This document shows positions 37,677-46,714 of a DNA stretch of 64,000 nucleotides, piece after piece. Origin of the DNA: CBDCUW01 sp965222745 (GTDB lineage: Bacteria > Planctomycetota > Planctomycetia > Pirellulales > Pirellulaceae). How positions within the stretch are numbered: the first letter of the stretch is position 1; each line of letters begins with the position of its first letter. The stretch covers positions 62,001 to 126,000 of the forward strand of contig CBDCUW010000003.1 in assembly GCA_965222745.1 (NCBI GenBank). The letters are read 5' to 3'. Below the pieces are notes generated by a model that made no database searches, was not told the DNA's origin, and saw only the letters and a program-made list of their open reading frames with translations. The translations under genes and the position numbers were made by a program.

Positions 37677-40069
37677 GCCGCCGTCGCCCGAAAGTTGGAA
37701 ACCTTGTCCGAGGACGTTGCACGGTAAAAACGATTGGACAAGATCTGTTCCAGCAAAAAGGCGATCAATGCCAGAAACATCACCGGCGAATGAAGCGAAA
37801 CTCTTTTCTGCGACTCGCTTTCCGCCAGTTCGATCTCCGCACGATCCCGCGCCAACGCGTAGGCGTCGGGCCCAAACACCTGATCCAGTTCCGCGGGATC
37901 GGTTCGATCGATCCGCGTTGCCTGCTCGGCAAGATTCGCGGAAAAACCGGCAACACGGCCGGTGCCTCGCAGCCAATAGTTGCCCGATCGCGAAACGTCG
38001 TTGAAAACGACTTGCCGTGCGTCCCCAGCAACGTTCAGCGGTACAGGCGAGGCTTGATCGGGGGGAAACAATTGCAACCGTCGCGGCTTTGCTTCTTCCT
38101 GGGAGGAGGATGCATCATCCAAATGGATCAATTGCGGATTGCCCACGGCCGTCATCAGCCAACCGGTACCACGATCGGTCAGATATTCGGGAAACTGCCG
38201 CACGAGCAAGAACGCTGGCCAGGCTTCACTGCCGCTGAACAGTTCATTCCAGCGCCGGGTTTCCTTGGCAAGGGCCGGAAGGGGTGTGGTCAAGATCAGC
38301 AGCCGCCCCACTTTGCCGTCGCTGGCGGGAAATGTCCGTTCGACGAGTGCCGCATGCTCGGTGCCGGCATAACGAATCAACACCGAATCGTTTTCTTCCC
38401 TGTCGACTTGCCAATACTGTTGGATCCGAAAACTGCTCCAGGGAACACCGCCGTCAATTTCTGAAAAGGGAGACAACAAGGGATGCGTGATGGTCGATGA
38501 ATCAAAAAACGTTCCTGGCGGAGAGGCTCGCCAGCGGCGCACGAGCTTGGGCAGGAAGGAGTTTTCGAGGAGTGGCTGGTCACCCGCGGCCGGTCCCAGA
38601 CAAATGAGCAATCCGCCGCCGCCGGAGACAAATTCACCCAGCTGCGGATCGCTGAGCGCGTCGCGCGGCGGATCCAATAAAACGACCGCGCGATAGTCGG
38701 CCAATCGAACCACCGGCAGGTCCGCCGGTCCGATGCGTTCGACAGCAAACTCGTCCGACATTGCCAGATCGATCACCCGGGCTTCCTGTTCGTCTTGGCA
38801 GACCACCAACACCGGTTCCGGCTGCAAGACACGCAGGCTGAAGTACCTGACGTCGTCCAATCCAAGCGGGTCGTCGCCGACCAACCGAATCAACCCATGA
38901 TGGGTTCCCTTCGGCAACGGAGGAATGGTCATCAGCAGGCGACTCGACCCGCCTGCCGCAACACGGACACTTGTCCGATCGACGCTTCGCAGCGGTGGCA
39001 ACCTGACCTTGCCGTCACGAATGACCGGCAGCGAAGGATCGCTTTCGTAGAGCTGCAACTCCGCAGCGACAGAAAGACTTGTATCGCCGGACGATTCGCC
39101 GCCAAAGAGTTCCAGCGTTGTGGAGATGGCGACCGAAGTTTCTTGGGCGGGAGTCGGATCGGCAAGGCTGGGAATCGACAACGACCGATTCGGTTTTTCA
39201 AATTGTCCCAAATCGAATACCGTCAAATGGACCGCCGGAGCCTCGCTGAGCACGGCGGCCAAACCAGATTCGGCCGTCTTGTCATCCCAAGTCGCCGCAG
39301 CCAGATCGGTCACGACCAACACTTGTCGGCTGGTCAGATCGCTTGTCCGCACCAGTCTTGTTGCCGCATCGATTCGGGTGGCGATCGGCACCGTCGCTTG
39401 CAGCGGCCGGAGCGATTCGATCTTGGACATCGCACTGCCCACATCCAACGAAAACGCCGGCGGCTGCGCCGACCGATCGATGATCGCAATGCGGCTGGTC
39501 GCCGGTAAACGGGTGACCATCCAAGTCGCCAGGTCCTGCATGCGCCCGATTCGATCATCGCCCGACGCCTTCCACGCGGAAGTGGGAGAGTTGTCCAGGA
39601 CGATGGCGATTGCGACCGGAGCGGCGTTTTCGACCGAGACGGCCGGCCCTGAAGCGTACGTGTAACCGCCCCAGAGGACTGCCACGATCAATGCCAGCGC
39701 TGCGGCGGAGACGAGCCCCAAAACCAACGGGCGAGGTTGACCGCGGGTCAGCGCCACGGTGGCCAGCAACAGCAGTGCCACGCCTGCCGCCGCGACCAGG
39801 CCGATCGTCAACCAGGTGACCGACAACGAACGATCGATCGCTGGTCGCGCTAAAGCAACCGCGAAAGCCGCCAGCGCCGCGATCCGTAGCGCCAACAACC
39901 ACCAGCGCCGCACCCGCAAACGGCTGCGGTTCGACTGGAAACGCTTGGTCAGAAAACGGACCGACGGAAAAACAACCTGGCGTGGCTGGCGCCGCGCGAT
40001 CAAATGCAAGATCAGCGGGATCGCGATCGCAGCGACTCCGAAAATCAGCGTTGCATTCAAAAACGTCAC
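37673..40069 (-). CDS. BatA-like N-terminal domain protein (aerotolerance family)
   Basis: 798 residues. MTFLNATLIFGVAAIAIPLILHLIAR..., followed by RFLTKRFQSNRSRLRVRRWWLLALR, is the aerotolerance-regulator N-terminal (BatA) domain. IVLDNSPTSAWKASGDDRIG is a vWA-like segment with an altered metal site. A glutamine amidotransferase-like region near the C-terminus (GGGGLLICLGPA) and a last helix (SPVMFLALIAFLLEQILSN) anchor it. It overlaps the next gene and follows the DUF58 gene by 67 bases. Confidence 0.8.
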   Translation of the reverse strand: MTFLNATLIFGVAAIAIPLILHLIARRQPRQVVFPSVRFLTKRFQSNRSRLRVRRWWLLALRIAALAAFAVALARPAIDRSLSVTWLTIGLVAAAGVALLLLATVALTRGQPRPLVLGLVSAAALALIVAVLWGGYTYASGPAVSVENAAPVAIAIVLDNSPTSAWKASGDDRIGRMQDLATWMVTRLPATSRIAIIDRSAQPPAFSLDVGSAMSKIESLRPLQATVPIATRIDAATRLVRTSDLTSRQVLVVTDLAAATWDDKTAESGLAAVLSEAPAVHLTVFDLGQFEKPNRSLSIPSLADPTPAQETSVAISTTLELFGGESSGDTSLSVAAELQLYESDPSLPVIRDGKVRLPPLRSVDRTSVRVAAGGSSRLLMTIPPLPKGTHHGLIRLVGDDPLGLDDVRYFSLRVLQPEPVLVVCQDEQEARVIDLAMSDEFAVERIGPADLPVVRLADYRAVVLLDPPRDALSDPQLGEFVSGGGGLLICLGPAAGDQPLLENSFLPKLVRRWRASPPGTFFDSSTITHPLLSPFSEIDGGVPWSSFRIQQYWQVDREENDSVLIRYAGTEHAALVERTFPASDGKVGRLLILTTPLPALAKETRRWNELFSGSEAWPAFLLVRQFPEYLTDRGTGWLMTAVGNPQLIHLDDASSSQEEAKPRRLQLFPPDQASPVPLNVAGDARQVVFNDVSRSGNYWLRGTGRVAGFSANLAEQATRIDRTDPAELDQVFGPDAYALARDRAEIELAESESQKRVSLHSPVMFLALIAFLLEQILSNRFYRATSSDKVSNFRATAA

Positions 40070-40136
40070 GATGCTGAGACAGAAAAAGGACTGGAGGGGC
40101 GTTTCGCCGGTGCTTTAAAAATTGAAAAACTAAAAA

Positions 40137-41024
40137 TCAAAATCGGCTTTGTCGTTGCAGCAAGTATTCCGTCAAAGCTTTGTCGAAGGGCATGCTGGTA
40201 TCGAGCGGAACGTAGTCGATCCGCAAGTTGCTGCAGCCTTCGCGATAGGTTTGCCGAAAATCCTCCAGCTGTTGCAAATAGTCGTTGCGAAAACCGGTCG
40301 CGTCGACGGAGACTGTTTCGCCGCTCTCGGAATCCTCAAACTGCACCGGTCCGTCGTAAGGAAAATGGACTTCGGCCTCGTCCATCACGTGAAAGACGAT
40401 CACATCGTTGCCACCGTGACGCAAACGGGCCAGTGCAGAAAGAACGTCCTCCGGTTCATTCAGCAGATCCGAAAACAGCATCACCAGTGAATGTTGTTTC
40501 AACATCGCCGCAACTTGCGTGATGCAAGCGGCAAGATCCGTATTCCCTTTTGGTTCTAGCCGCGACAATTGCGCCATCACGTCACCCAGGTGGCCGCGTC
40601 GGCTGCGAGCCGGCAGCGCCGCGTGCACTTTTTCGTCAAAGGTGATCAAGCCGACCGGATCTTGCTGCATCGTCATCAAGTAGGTCAGCGACGCCGCCAA
40701 GCAAGTGGCGTATTCAAACTTGGTCATCGTCTGGCGTTCGGTGAACCCCATTGACGCCGACAGATCCATCAGCAGATATCCGGTCAGGTTCGTTTCCGCT
40801 TCAAACCGTTTGACAAAGTACTTGTCGGTTTTGGCATAGACCAACCAATCAATCAGCTTGGGATCGTCACCGCGGTTGTAACGACGATGTTCGCTGAACT
40901 GGACCGAAAAACCTTGAAAGGGACTGGAATGAAGGCCCTGCAAAAAACCTCGTACCACCATCCGCGCGCGCAGATCCAAACGCTTGATTTGCTGGAGCGA
41001 TTCGGGGGAAAGAAGCGCGGTCAC
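40137..41024 (-). CDS. DUF58 family protein
   Basis: 295 residues. The DUF58 core is clear: GFSVQFSEHRRYNRGDDPKLIDWLVYAKTDK, then a vWA-like fold with LMDLSASMGF (D-x-S-x-S) and MLFSDLLNEPEDVL. The protein is a predicted partner of the MoxR ATPase whose gene overlaps it by four bases (41021-41024). MoxR-DUF58 pairs act on envelope protein assembly in the families studied; the local target is unknown. Confidence 0.88.
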   Translation of the reverse strand: MTALLSPESLQQIKRLDLRARMVVRGFLQGLHSSPFQGFSVQFSEHRRYNRGDDPKLIDWLVYAKTDKYFVKRFEAETNLTGYLLMDLSASMGFTERQTMTKFEYATCLAASLTYLMTMQQDPVGLITFDEKVHAALPARSRRGHLGDVMAQLSRLEPKGNTDLAACITQVAAMLKQHSLVMLFSDLLNEPEDVLSALARLRHGGNDVIVFHVMDEAEVHFPYDGPVQFEDSESGETVSVDATGFRNDYLQQLEDFRQTYREGCSNLRIDYVPLDTSMPFDKALTEYLLQRQSRF

Positions 41025-42082
41025 GTTGTCTTGACCAACTTGTCGGGCTCAGGCGGCTGCACATCTTCCATCAGCCGGGTGACGATCGCGTCGGTGTCCA
41101 TCCCTTCGGCTTGAGCTTGAAAGTTGGTCGCCACGCGGTGCCGCAAAACTGGCAGGGCGATGCGCCGGATGTCTTCAGGATCGACGCTGAAGCGGCCGTC
41201 CATGGCGGCCAGCGCTTTGGCACCGGCGATCAAGTTTTGTCCCGCGCGGGGGCCCGCGCCCCAATCGACAAGTTCACGGACGTAAGGCGGCGCCGTCTCA
41301 TCAGCCGGACGCGTCGCCCGTACCAGCTGAGAGGCGTACCGGATGACGAACGGATTGACCGCCACGCTGGCGACCAACTTTTGAACGTTCAAAATGGCTC
41401 GCGACGAAAGCACTTTGTTGACCGTGGCTGTTTCGCCGCGAGTCGTCGCGGTCAAGATCTTCTCCTCCTCGGCAGCCGACGGATAACCGACCCGGATGTT
41501 GAACATGAAACGGTCCAACTGGGCTTCCGGAAGCGGATAGGTTCCCTCCTGCTCAATCGGGTTTTGCGTGGCGATGGTAAAAAAAGGCGACGGCAGCGTG
41601 TAGGTCTCGCGGCCCACCGTCACTTGTCGTTCCTGCATCGCTTCCAACAATGCCGCTTGGGTTTTGGGCGGAGTGCGGTTGATTTCGTCCGCCAGCAGCA
41701 CATTGGTAAAGATGGGGCCTTCGACAAACCGGAAAGTCCGTCTTCCCGAATCATCTTCTTCCAAAACCTGGGTGCCGGTGATATCCGACGGCATCAAATC
41801 GGGAGTAAACTGGATTCGTTTGAAGGAAACATCCAAAATGTCGGCCAGAGTGCTGACCATCAGCGTTTTCGCCAAACCCGGTACACCTTCCAGCAAGCAG
41901 TGTCCGCGGGTGAAAATGGCTGCCAATAACTGTTCGATCGTTTCCGCTTGTCCGACAATGACCTTGGCCAGTTCGGCACGCATCGTCTGCTGGTGATCGG
42001 CAAACTCGCGCAGCACGTCACCCAGGTTGCGGGACGGTTGAGCGGGCGAAGGTTGACTGGGCGCGGGAGGAGGACTGCTCAT
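41021..42082 (-). CDS. MoxR-type AAA+ ATPase (housekeeping cluster)
   Basis: 353 residues. Walker A is LLEGVPGLAKT, Walker B is VLLADEINR, sensor 1 is FFTIATQNPIEQEGTYPLPEAQLDRF with the arginine finger at the end. IVGQAETIEQLLAAIFTRGH is the standard MoxR opening. It heads the minus-strand cluster of DUF58, BatA-like and vWA genes and starts opposite the DUF4159-like gene. Confidence 0.92.
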   Translation of the reverse strand: MSSPPPAPSQPSPAQPSRNLGDVLREFADHQQTMRAELAKVIVGQAETIEQLLAAIFTRGHCLLEGVPGLAKTLMVSTLADILDVSFKRIQFTPDLMPSDITGTQVLEEDDSGRRTFRFVEGPIFTNVLLADEINRTPPKTQAALLEAMQERQVTVGRETYTLPSPFFTIATQNPIEQEGTYPLPEAQLDRFMFNIRVGYPSAAEEEKILTATTRGETATVNKVLSSRAILNVQKLVASVAVNPFVIRYASQLVRATRPADETAPPYVRELVDWGAGPRAGQNLIAGAKALAAMDGRFSVDPEDIRRIALPVLRHRVATNFQAQAEGMDTDAIVTRLMEDVQPPEPDKLVKTT

Positions 42083-42188
42083 GGTCGAGAAGAAACATTC
42101 CTTTGCTGGCAGGTCAGCTGCGTCGGTCCACGTTGCCGCGAGCCCACCGAACCGTTGCAGACTTGAAATCTCGAATCGGAGAACAGGC

Positions 42189-44561
42189 TTGGCAAGTCGA
42201 TTTACCTATCTCTATCGCTATCTTAGCTTGCGACGGCCGTTTCATCAGGCCCTGTTGTCGCTGCTGCTGTGTTTCAGCACCCTGCCCGTTTCGCGGCCGG
42301 CCGATGCGGCGGTCGACGCAGCAGCCGTCCAACGATCGATCGATCGCGGGGTTGCCTATCTTCGCAAATCGCAAAACAAACGGGGCGGATGGCAGGAGTT
42401 TGGTAGCCAGTCTTGTGGATTGTCGGCACTCTGTACGCTCGCTCTGTTGAACTGCGGTGTGGAAAAAGACGATCCCACGATCGTCAATGCGATGCGGTAC
42501 TTGCGCAACATCGACCCCAAAGAAACCTATTCGGTCGCGCTGCAAACGTTGGTCTATTGCCAGTTTGGATCGGCTCGCGATCTGCCCGATATTCGCAATA
42601 ACGTTGATCTGTTGATCCAAAATCAAAAGAAAATCGGTCGAATTGGTGCTTGGGATTACGGCAACAACATCGGCAGCGGCGATCCTTCCAACACTCAGTT
42701 CGCGCTGCTGGCACTGGGGGCCGCCAAGGATCGGGGCATCGAAATCGAGCCGGCCGTTTTCGATCGCGCTTTGCAGTATTGGGTCAGCCGGCAACGGGGC
42801 GGCGGTTGGAGCTATCACGGCGGAGACACTGCTTCGGGCAGCATGACCTGCGCCGGAGTCGCGTCGGTGATCATCGCCCGCGGCGGACTGGAAACGGGAA
42901 GTTCAAAGATCGTCGGCGATCAAATTCAGTGTTGCGGCGGAGCAGACGAGCAACAGGATCCGGTGGAGTTGGGTTTGCAGTGGTTGGGCCGAAATTTTTC
43001 GCTGCAAGCCAATCCCGGCGGCAGCTCGATGACCTACTACTACTACCTCTATGCACTGGAACGGGTGGGGCGATTGTCGGGGCGACGGTTCATCGGCGGC
43101 CATGACTGGTACCGCGAAGGCGCGGAGGTGCTGCTGAATCAGCAAGACGGATTTCAAGGTTTTTGGGCAGGTGACGGCCAAATGGCCGAAGGCAATCGCG
43201 ACGTCGCGACCTCTTTCGCTCTGCTGTTCCTTAGCAAGGGAAAACGCCAGGTCGTGATCGGCCGGTTGAAGTATTCCGGTGGGTCCAATCAAACGCTTTG
43301 GCAACAACATCCCGATGGGCTCAGGCAACTCGTTCGCCACGTGCAGCGGGAGTGGGGCCGAGACCTGACCTGGCAAACGGTCGATAGCCAGCAGGCGAAC
43401 CTGGTTGACCTGTTGCAGACACCGGTGTTGGTGATCAGCGGGAAGGAGCGACTGTCGTTTTCTGACGATTTCGCGGAACGGTTGAAACAATATGTCCAAC
43501 AGGGAGGCTGCATTTTGTTTGAGGCCGATGGTGGGGACGGTTGCGGCGACGCCTCACGGTTCGAATCGAGCGTGAGGAAACTGTGCGCCAGTTGGTATCC
43601 GGGCACCACGCTGGATCGCCTGCCACCGGGCCATCCGATCTGGTCGGCACAGCGGAATGTCGACCCCACAGTGTTAGGCAAAGAATTTTGGGTCTACGGA
43701 GTTCAAGCGTGTTGCCGAACTGCCGTCTTTTACGTTCCCCAAAGTTTGTCTTGCCGTTGGCAACTGGGAGATATCCTTTTTCGTCGCGGCGACCAATCGG
43801 CCGCGGCTCGCCGGCAGGTCGATGCCGCTGTCCGCCTGGGCGAAAACCTGATCGCTTATGCGACCGGCCGCGAATTGAAAGACAAATTGGACCAGCGGAT
43901 GGTGATCGACGGCGACAAGTTGCCTGCACCGTCGCGCGGCGCCATTCGGTTGGCCATGTTGTCGTTGGACGCGGGCGGCAACGAGGCGCGACGAGCGCTT
44001 CCGAATGCCGCCGCAATCATCGGCGGGCGGCTGCCGATTTCGATCACCACCGCGGACAAACTGGTCGGTTTTGATGCCCAGCAGTTGCAGGAGGTGCCGA
44101 TCCTTTGGATCCACGGCCGCAGAGATTTTTCATTGAGCGATGCGCAAAGGAAGGTGCTGGCAAATTTCATCGAAAATGGCGGCACCATTTTGGCAACGTC
44201 GATCTGTGGCAACGAAGCGTTCGCCGACGCCTTTCGCCGTGAAATCGCTTTGGTTTTACCGGGCGCCCCGCTGCGAGCCCTGCCGGCTGATCACCCGGCG
44301 ATGACCAACGCGTTTGGCGGTTTTGACGTGACCACCGTCACCGTTCGCACTCCGGCGGGACAAGCCAAAGGTATCTCGCGGCGCACATCGCCGCCTGTCT
44401 TGGAAGCAGCGGTTGTCGACAACGTCACCACCGTGTTCTTTTCGCCGCTGGACATCAGCTGCGCGTTAGAAAGCCAGAACTCGGTTCAATGTCCCGGATA
44501 CAGTACCGAAGATGCGGCCAAGATTGTGGCCAACCTCGTTCTGTACAGTCTTCAGCAGTGA
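42189..44561 (+). CDS. Secreted prenyltransferase-fold/DUF4159-like protein
   Basis: 790 residues from a TTG at 42189, chosen because GGAGA lies seven bases upstream and the product begins with a signal segment (FHQALLSLLLCFSTLPVS). An ATG at 42081 in the same frame would overlap the divergent moxR start. The N-terminal half has alpha/alpha-barrel repeats (IDRGVAYLRKSQNKRGGWQ, GAWDYGNNIGSGDPSNTQFA, RQRGGGWSYHG) like squalene-cyclase/prenyltransferase folds. The C-terminal half contains two DUF4159-like domains (LSFSDDFAERLKQYVQQGG, DFSLSDAQRKVLANFIENGG). It accompanies MoxR clusters in planctomycetes. Confidence 0.75.
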   Translation: MASRFTYLYRYLSLRRPFHQALLSLLLCFSTLPVSRPADAAVDAAAVQRSIDRGVAYLRKSQNKRGGWQEFGSQSCGLSALCTLALLNCGVEKDDPTIVNAMRYLRNIDPKETYSVALQTLVYCQFGSARDLPDIRNNVDLLIQNQKKIGRIGAWDYGNNIGSGDPSNTQFALLALGAAKDRGIEIEPAVFDRALQYWVSRQRGGGWSYHGGDTASGSMTCAGVASVIIARGGLETGSSKIVGDQIQCCGGADEQQDPVELGLQWLGRNFSLQANPGGSSMTYYYYLYALERVGRLSGRRFIGGHDWYREGAEVLLNQQDGFQGFWAGDGQMAEGNRDVATSFALLFLSKGKRQVVIGRLKYSGGSNQTLWQQHPDGLRQLVRHVQREWGRDLTWQTVDSQQANLVDLLQTPVLVISGKERLSFSDDFAERLKQYVQQGGCILFEADGGDGCGDASRFESSVRKLCASWYPGTTLDRLPPGHPIWSAQRNVDPTVLGKEFWVYGVQACCRTAVFYVPQSLSCRWQLGDILFRRGDQSAAARRQVDAAVRLGENLIAYATGRELKDKLDQRMVIDGDKLPAPSRGAIRLAMLSLDAGGNEARRALPNAAAIIGGRLPISITTADKLVGFDAQQLQEVPILWIHGRRDFSLSDAQRKVLANFIENGGTILATSICGNEAFADAFRREIALVLPGAPLRALPADHPAMTNAFGGFDVTTVTVRTPAGQAKGISRRTSPPVLEAAVVDNVTTVFFSPLDISCALESQNSVQCPGYSTEDAAKIVANLVLYSLQQ

Positions 44562-44564
44562 CCG

Positions 44565-44643
44565 TCGGCGATTTTTCCGAAATCGCTTCGCGTTCCGTAG
44601 CCAGTTCGGAGAACCGGACGACTGTTCTCCGAACCGGCCGACA
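44565..44643. repeat. Family-B intergenic repeat
   Basis: GTCGGCGATTTTTCCGAAAT, then CAGTTCGGAGAACCGGACG and TGTTCTCCGAACCGGCCGAC. The TTCGGAGAACCGG and TTCTCCGAACCGG parts are mutually complementary. It lies between convergent genes. Copies recur at 48170 and 52458. Confidence 0.7.
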
Positions 44644-44656
44644 AGCAACAAAAACG

Positions 44657-45142
44657 CTACTCTTTCGGCAGCATCACCGAATCGATCACGTGAATCACTC
44701 CGTTGCTGCACAGGATGTCGCTCTTCAGCACTTTCGCTTTGCTGACCGTCACTCCGTCGTCGTTCTGCTTGATGGTCAACTTTCCACCTTGCAGCGTTTT
44801 CAGAGAATCACTTTGAAGCACCTTCTTGGCCGGATACTTACCTTTGACCACGTGGTATCCCAACACTGCGATCAGCTTGTCTTTGTTTTCCGGCTTGAGC
44901 AGATTCTCAATCGTGCCTTTGGGAAGTTTCTCGAATGCTTCGTCGGTGGGGGCGAAGACGGTCAGCGGGCCTTTGCCGCCCAGCGCTTCTACCAGATCGG
45001 CCGCTTTGACGGCGGCAACGAGTGTCTTGAATTTGCCGGCGATGGCCGTTTCGACAATGTTCTTGTCGGGCTCGTGGTGATCTGCCTTGGCGATGGTGGG
45101 AAGGACCATTGCCGCCGCCAGAGTCATGATCAGAGTTCTCAT
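44657..45142 (-). CDS. Secreted fasciclin (FAS1) domain protein
   Basis: 161 residues with signal peptide MRTLIMTLAAAMVLPTIAKA. One complete FAS1 domain: NIVETAIAGKFKTLVAAVKA, GPLTVFAPTDEAFEKLPKG (H1 box), LIAVLGYHVVKGKYPA and CSNGVIHVIDSVMLP (H2 box). Such domains mediate adhesion. The frame is open far upstream, but the extra sequence is antisense to the Gly-rich gene and was rejected. Confidence 0.9.
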   Translation of the reverse strand: MRTLIMTLAAAMVLPTIAKADHHEPDKNIVETAIAGKFKTLVAAVKAADLVEALGGKGPLTVFAPTDEAFEKLPKGTIENLLKPENKDKLIAVLGYHVVKGKYPAKKVLQSDSLKTLQGGKLTIKQNDDGVTVSKAKVLKSDILCSNGVIHVIDSVMLPKE

Positions 45143-45445
45143 CGTTCTGCTCCTGGGAATCGTCAAACATTGTGTAGGGAGATGCACAGACAATCCAGGG
45201 AACTGGCAGAGTCGAGTGCCGGGCCGGCTGGACAGCCTGTCGAATTGGAAATCGGCAGACTGTAGGAGGGTGACAAGGAGCTTGGCCTGGTGCGTGGTGG
45301 GGGGCGAAATCATGCCTCTTTTTACCGCCATCGGCGAAACCATCCAGATTGACCCCGGTTTCATCGATAAAGCGTTGTCAGTAGGCGATTTTGCCCCAAA
45401 AGACTGAGACTTCTTGTCTGTAACCCCCATCCGGAACTTGAATCG
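45143..45445. other. Intergenic region between divergent fasciclin and Gly-rich genes
   Basis: About 300 bases. No repeat or RNA gene is recognised. It presumably holds both promoters. Confidence 0.4.
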
Positions 45446-46459
45446 ATGAAACTCTCTCGCACGGCGACTGGCCTCCTGGCGGTTGCTCTCATGGCATTTA
45501 TGGTCTCCGACGCCCTGGGCCAGGGCCGTCGTGGACAAGGCGGCCCCGGCGGACAAGGTGGCCTGGGACGTGGTGGCCCCGGTGGAGCTGGCGGCCCCGG
45601 CGGATTTGGAGGGCGCGGCGGCCCCGGTGGATTCGGTGGCGGACGAGGCGGCAGCGGTGACCTGACCTTTGTCCTGCTCCGCGTGGAACCGGTGAAGGAA
45701 GAAATCGAGTTGATGCCCGATCAGGAAGAGGCGATCGGAAAGATCACCGCCCGCAGCAATGATCGGGGACAACAGGGCGACGGACCTCGATTTGATTTCC
45801 GAAACGCTACCGAAGCAGAACGCGACGAGATGTTCGCCAAAATGCGCGAGGAACGAGAGGCCCGCACGAAGAAGATGCGCGAACAGCTGGAGGAAGTCTT
45901 GCTGCCGCAACAGATGGAGCGATTGGACGAAATTGCACTCCAACTGCGCGGCGTCGATGCGCTGCGAGATGAAAAAGTGGCTGCGAAGCTGAAGATCACC
46001 GAAGGCCAGAAGAAAGAACTGGAGGAAATGCGGGATCAAGTTCGCAAGGAACAGGAAGAGGCCCGAAATGAGATGCGGGCGAAGGTGGCGACCCTGTTCC
46101 AAGGTGGCGGTGAAGAAGGCCAAAGCCGGGAAGAGATTTTTGCCAAGGTACGCGAGGATATGCAACAGATGCGAAAAGACGCCGAGAAGAAAATCGTCGG
46201 TGTGCTGAATTCTTCTCAACAAAAAGAGTTTGAGGAAATGAAGGGCGAACCTTTCGAGATGCCTGAAGACGCCATGCGAACTGCCTTTGGCGGCGGTCGC
46301 GGTGGACCGGGCGGCTTCGGCGGTCGTGGCGGCGGACCGGGCGGTGGTCGTGGCGGGCCTGGCGGCGCAGGCCGCGGCGGACCGGGCGGTGGTCGTGGAC
46401 CCGGCGGACGAGGTGGTGACGGCGGCCCGCGTCGACAACGCCCCGAAGCGGAAGAGTAG
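45446..46459 (+). CDS. Gly-rich secreted coiled-coil protein
   Basis: 337 residues with signal peptide MKLSRTATGLLAVALMAFMVSDALG. Residues 26-70 and about 285-330 are GGPGG/GGRGG repeats enclosing a highly charged alpha-helical middle (ATEAERDEMFAKMREEREAR, KKMREQLEEVLLPQQMERLD) with Spy/CpxP-like 'LLPQQMERL' and 'LNSSQQKEFE' repeats. The composition suggests a periplasmic chaperone-like or structural protein. Similar proteins occur in many planctomycetes without known function. Confidence 0.75.
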   Translation: MKLSRTATGLLAVALMAFMVSDALGQGRRGQGGPGGQGGLGRGGPGGAGGPGGFGGRGGPGGFGGGRGGSGDLTFVLLRVEPVKEEIELMPDQEEAIGKITARSNDRGQQGDGPRFDFRNATEAERDEMFAKMREEREARTKKMREQLEEVLLPQQMERLDEIALQLRGVDALRDEKVAAKLKITEGQKKELEEMRDQVRKEQEEARNEMRAKVATLFQGGGEEGQSREEIFAKVREDMQQMRKDAEKKIVGVLNSSQQKEFEEMKGEPFEMPEDAMRTAFGGGRGGPGGFGGRGGGPGGGRGGPGGAGRGGPGGGRGPGGRGGDGGPRRQRPEAEE

Positions 46460-46557
46460 TTTTTGTCTAGATTCGGTTTGCGACGAAGCGCTCCGTCGCT
46501 CCGATAGGGGCAGGCTCTAAATGAGTCTGCCCCGTTTTTTTGCGCTGTTGTCTCTTC

Positions 46558-46703
46558 CTCTTCCTCGTACTCGTACTCAGCGCAGCGGTACTCGTACTCG
46601 CCTACCCCCTTCTACTGACGTCAAACGTAAATGGACCGGTTTTAGTTACAGGGTCGATAACGAGCACCGCTGCGCTGAGCACGAGTACGAGCACGAGAAG
46701 AAG
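46558..46703. repeat. CTCGTACTCG inverted repeat
   Basis: The core CTCGTACTCAGCGCAGCGGT (46570-46589, continuing to 46594) is matched on the opposite strand at 46661-46685 with two mismatches, and the flanking CTCGTACTCG runs are inverted as well. The pair lies 3' to the Gly-rich gene. It may be a MITE-like or terminator structure. Confidence 0.65.
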
Positions 46704-46714
46704 TGACGCACTTG

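Noticed and set aside
45143..46438. N-terminal extension of the fasciclin frame to 593 residues
   Set aside because: The extra part is antisense to the Gly-rich gene and low complexity; the signal peptide starts at 45142.
46558..46703. CTCGTACTCG runs as a CRISPR array
   Set aside because: The units are inverted and irregular, with no constant-length spacers and no cas genes.
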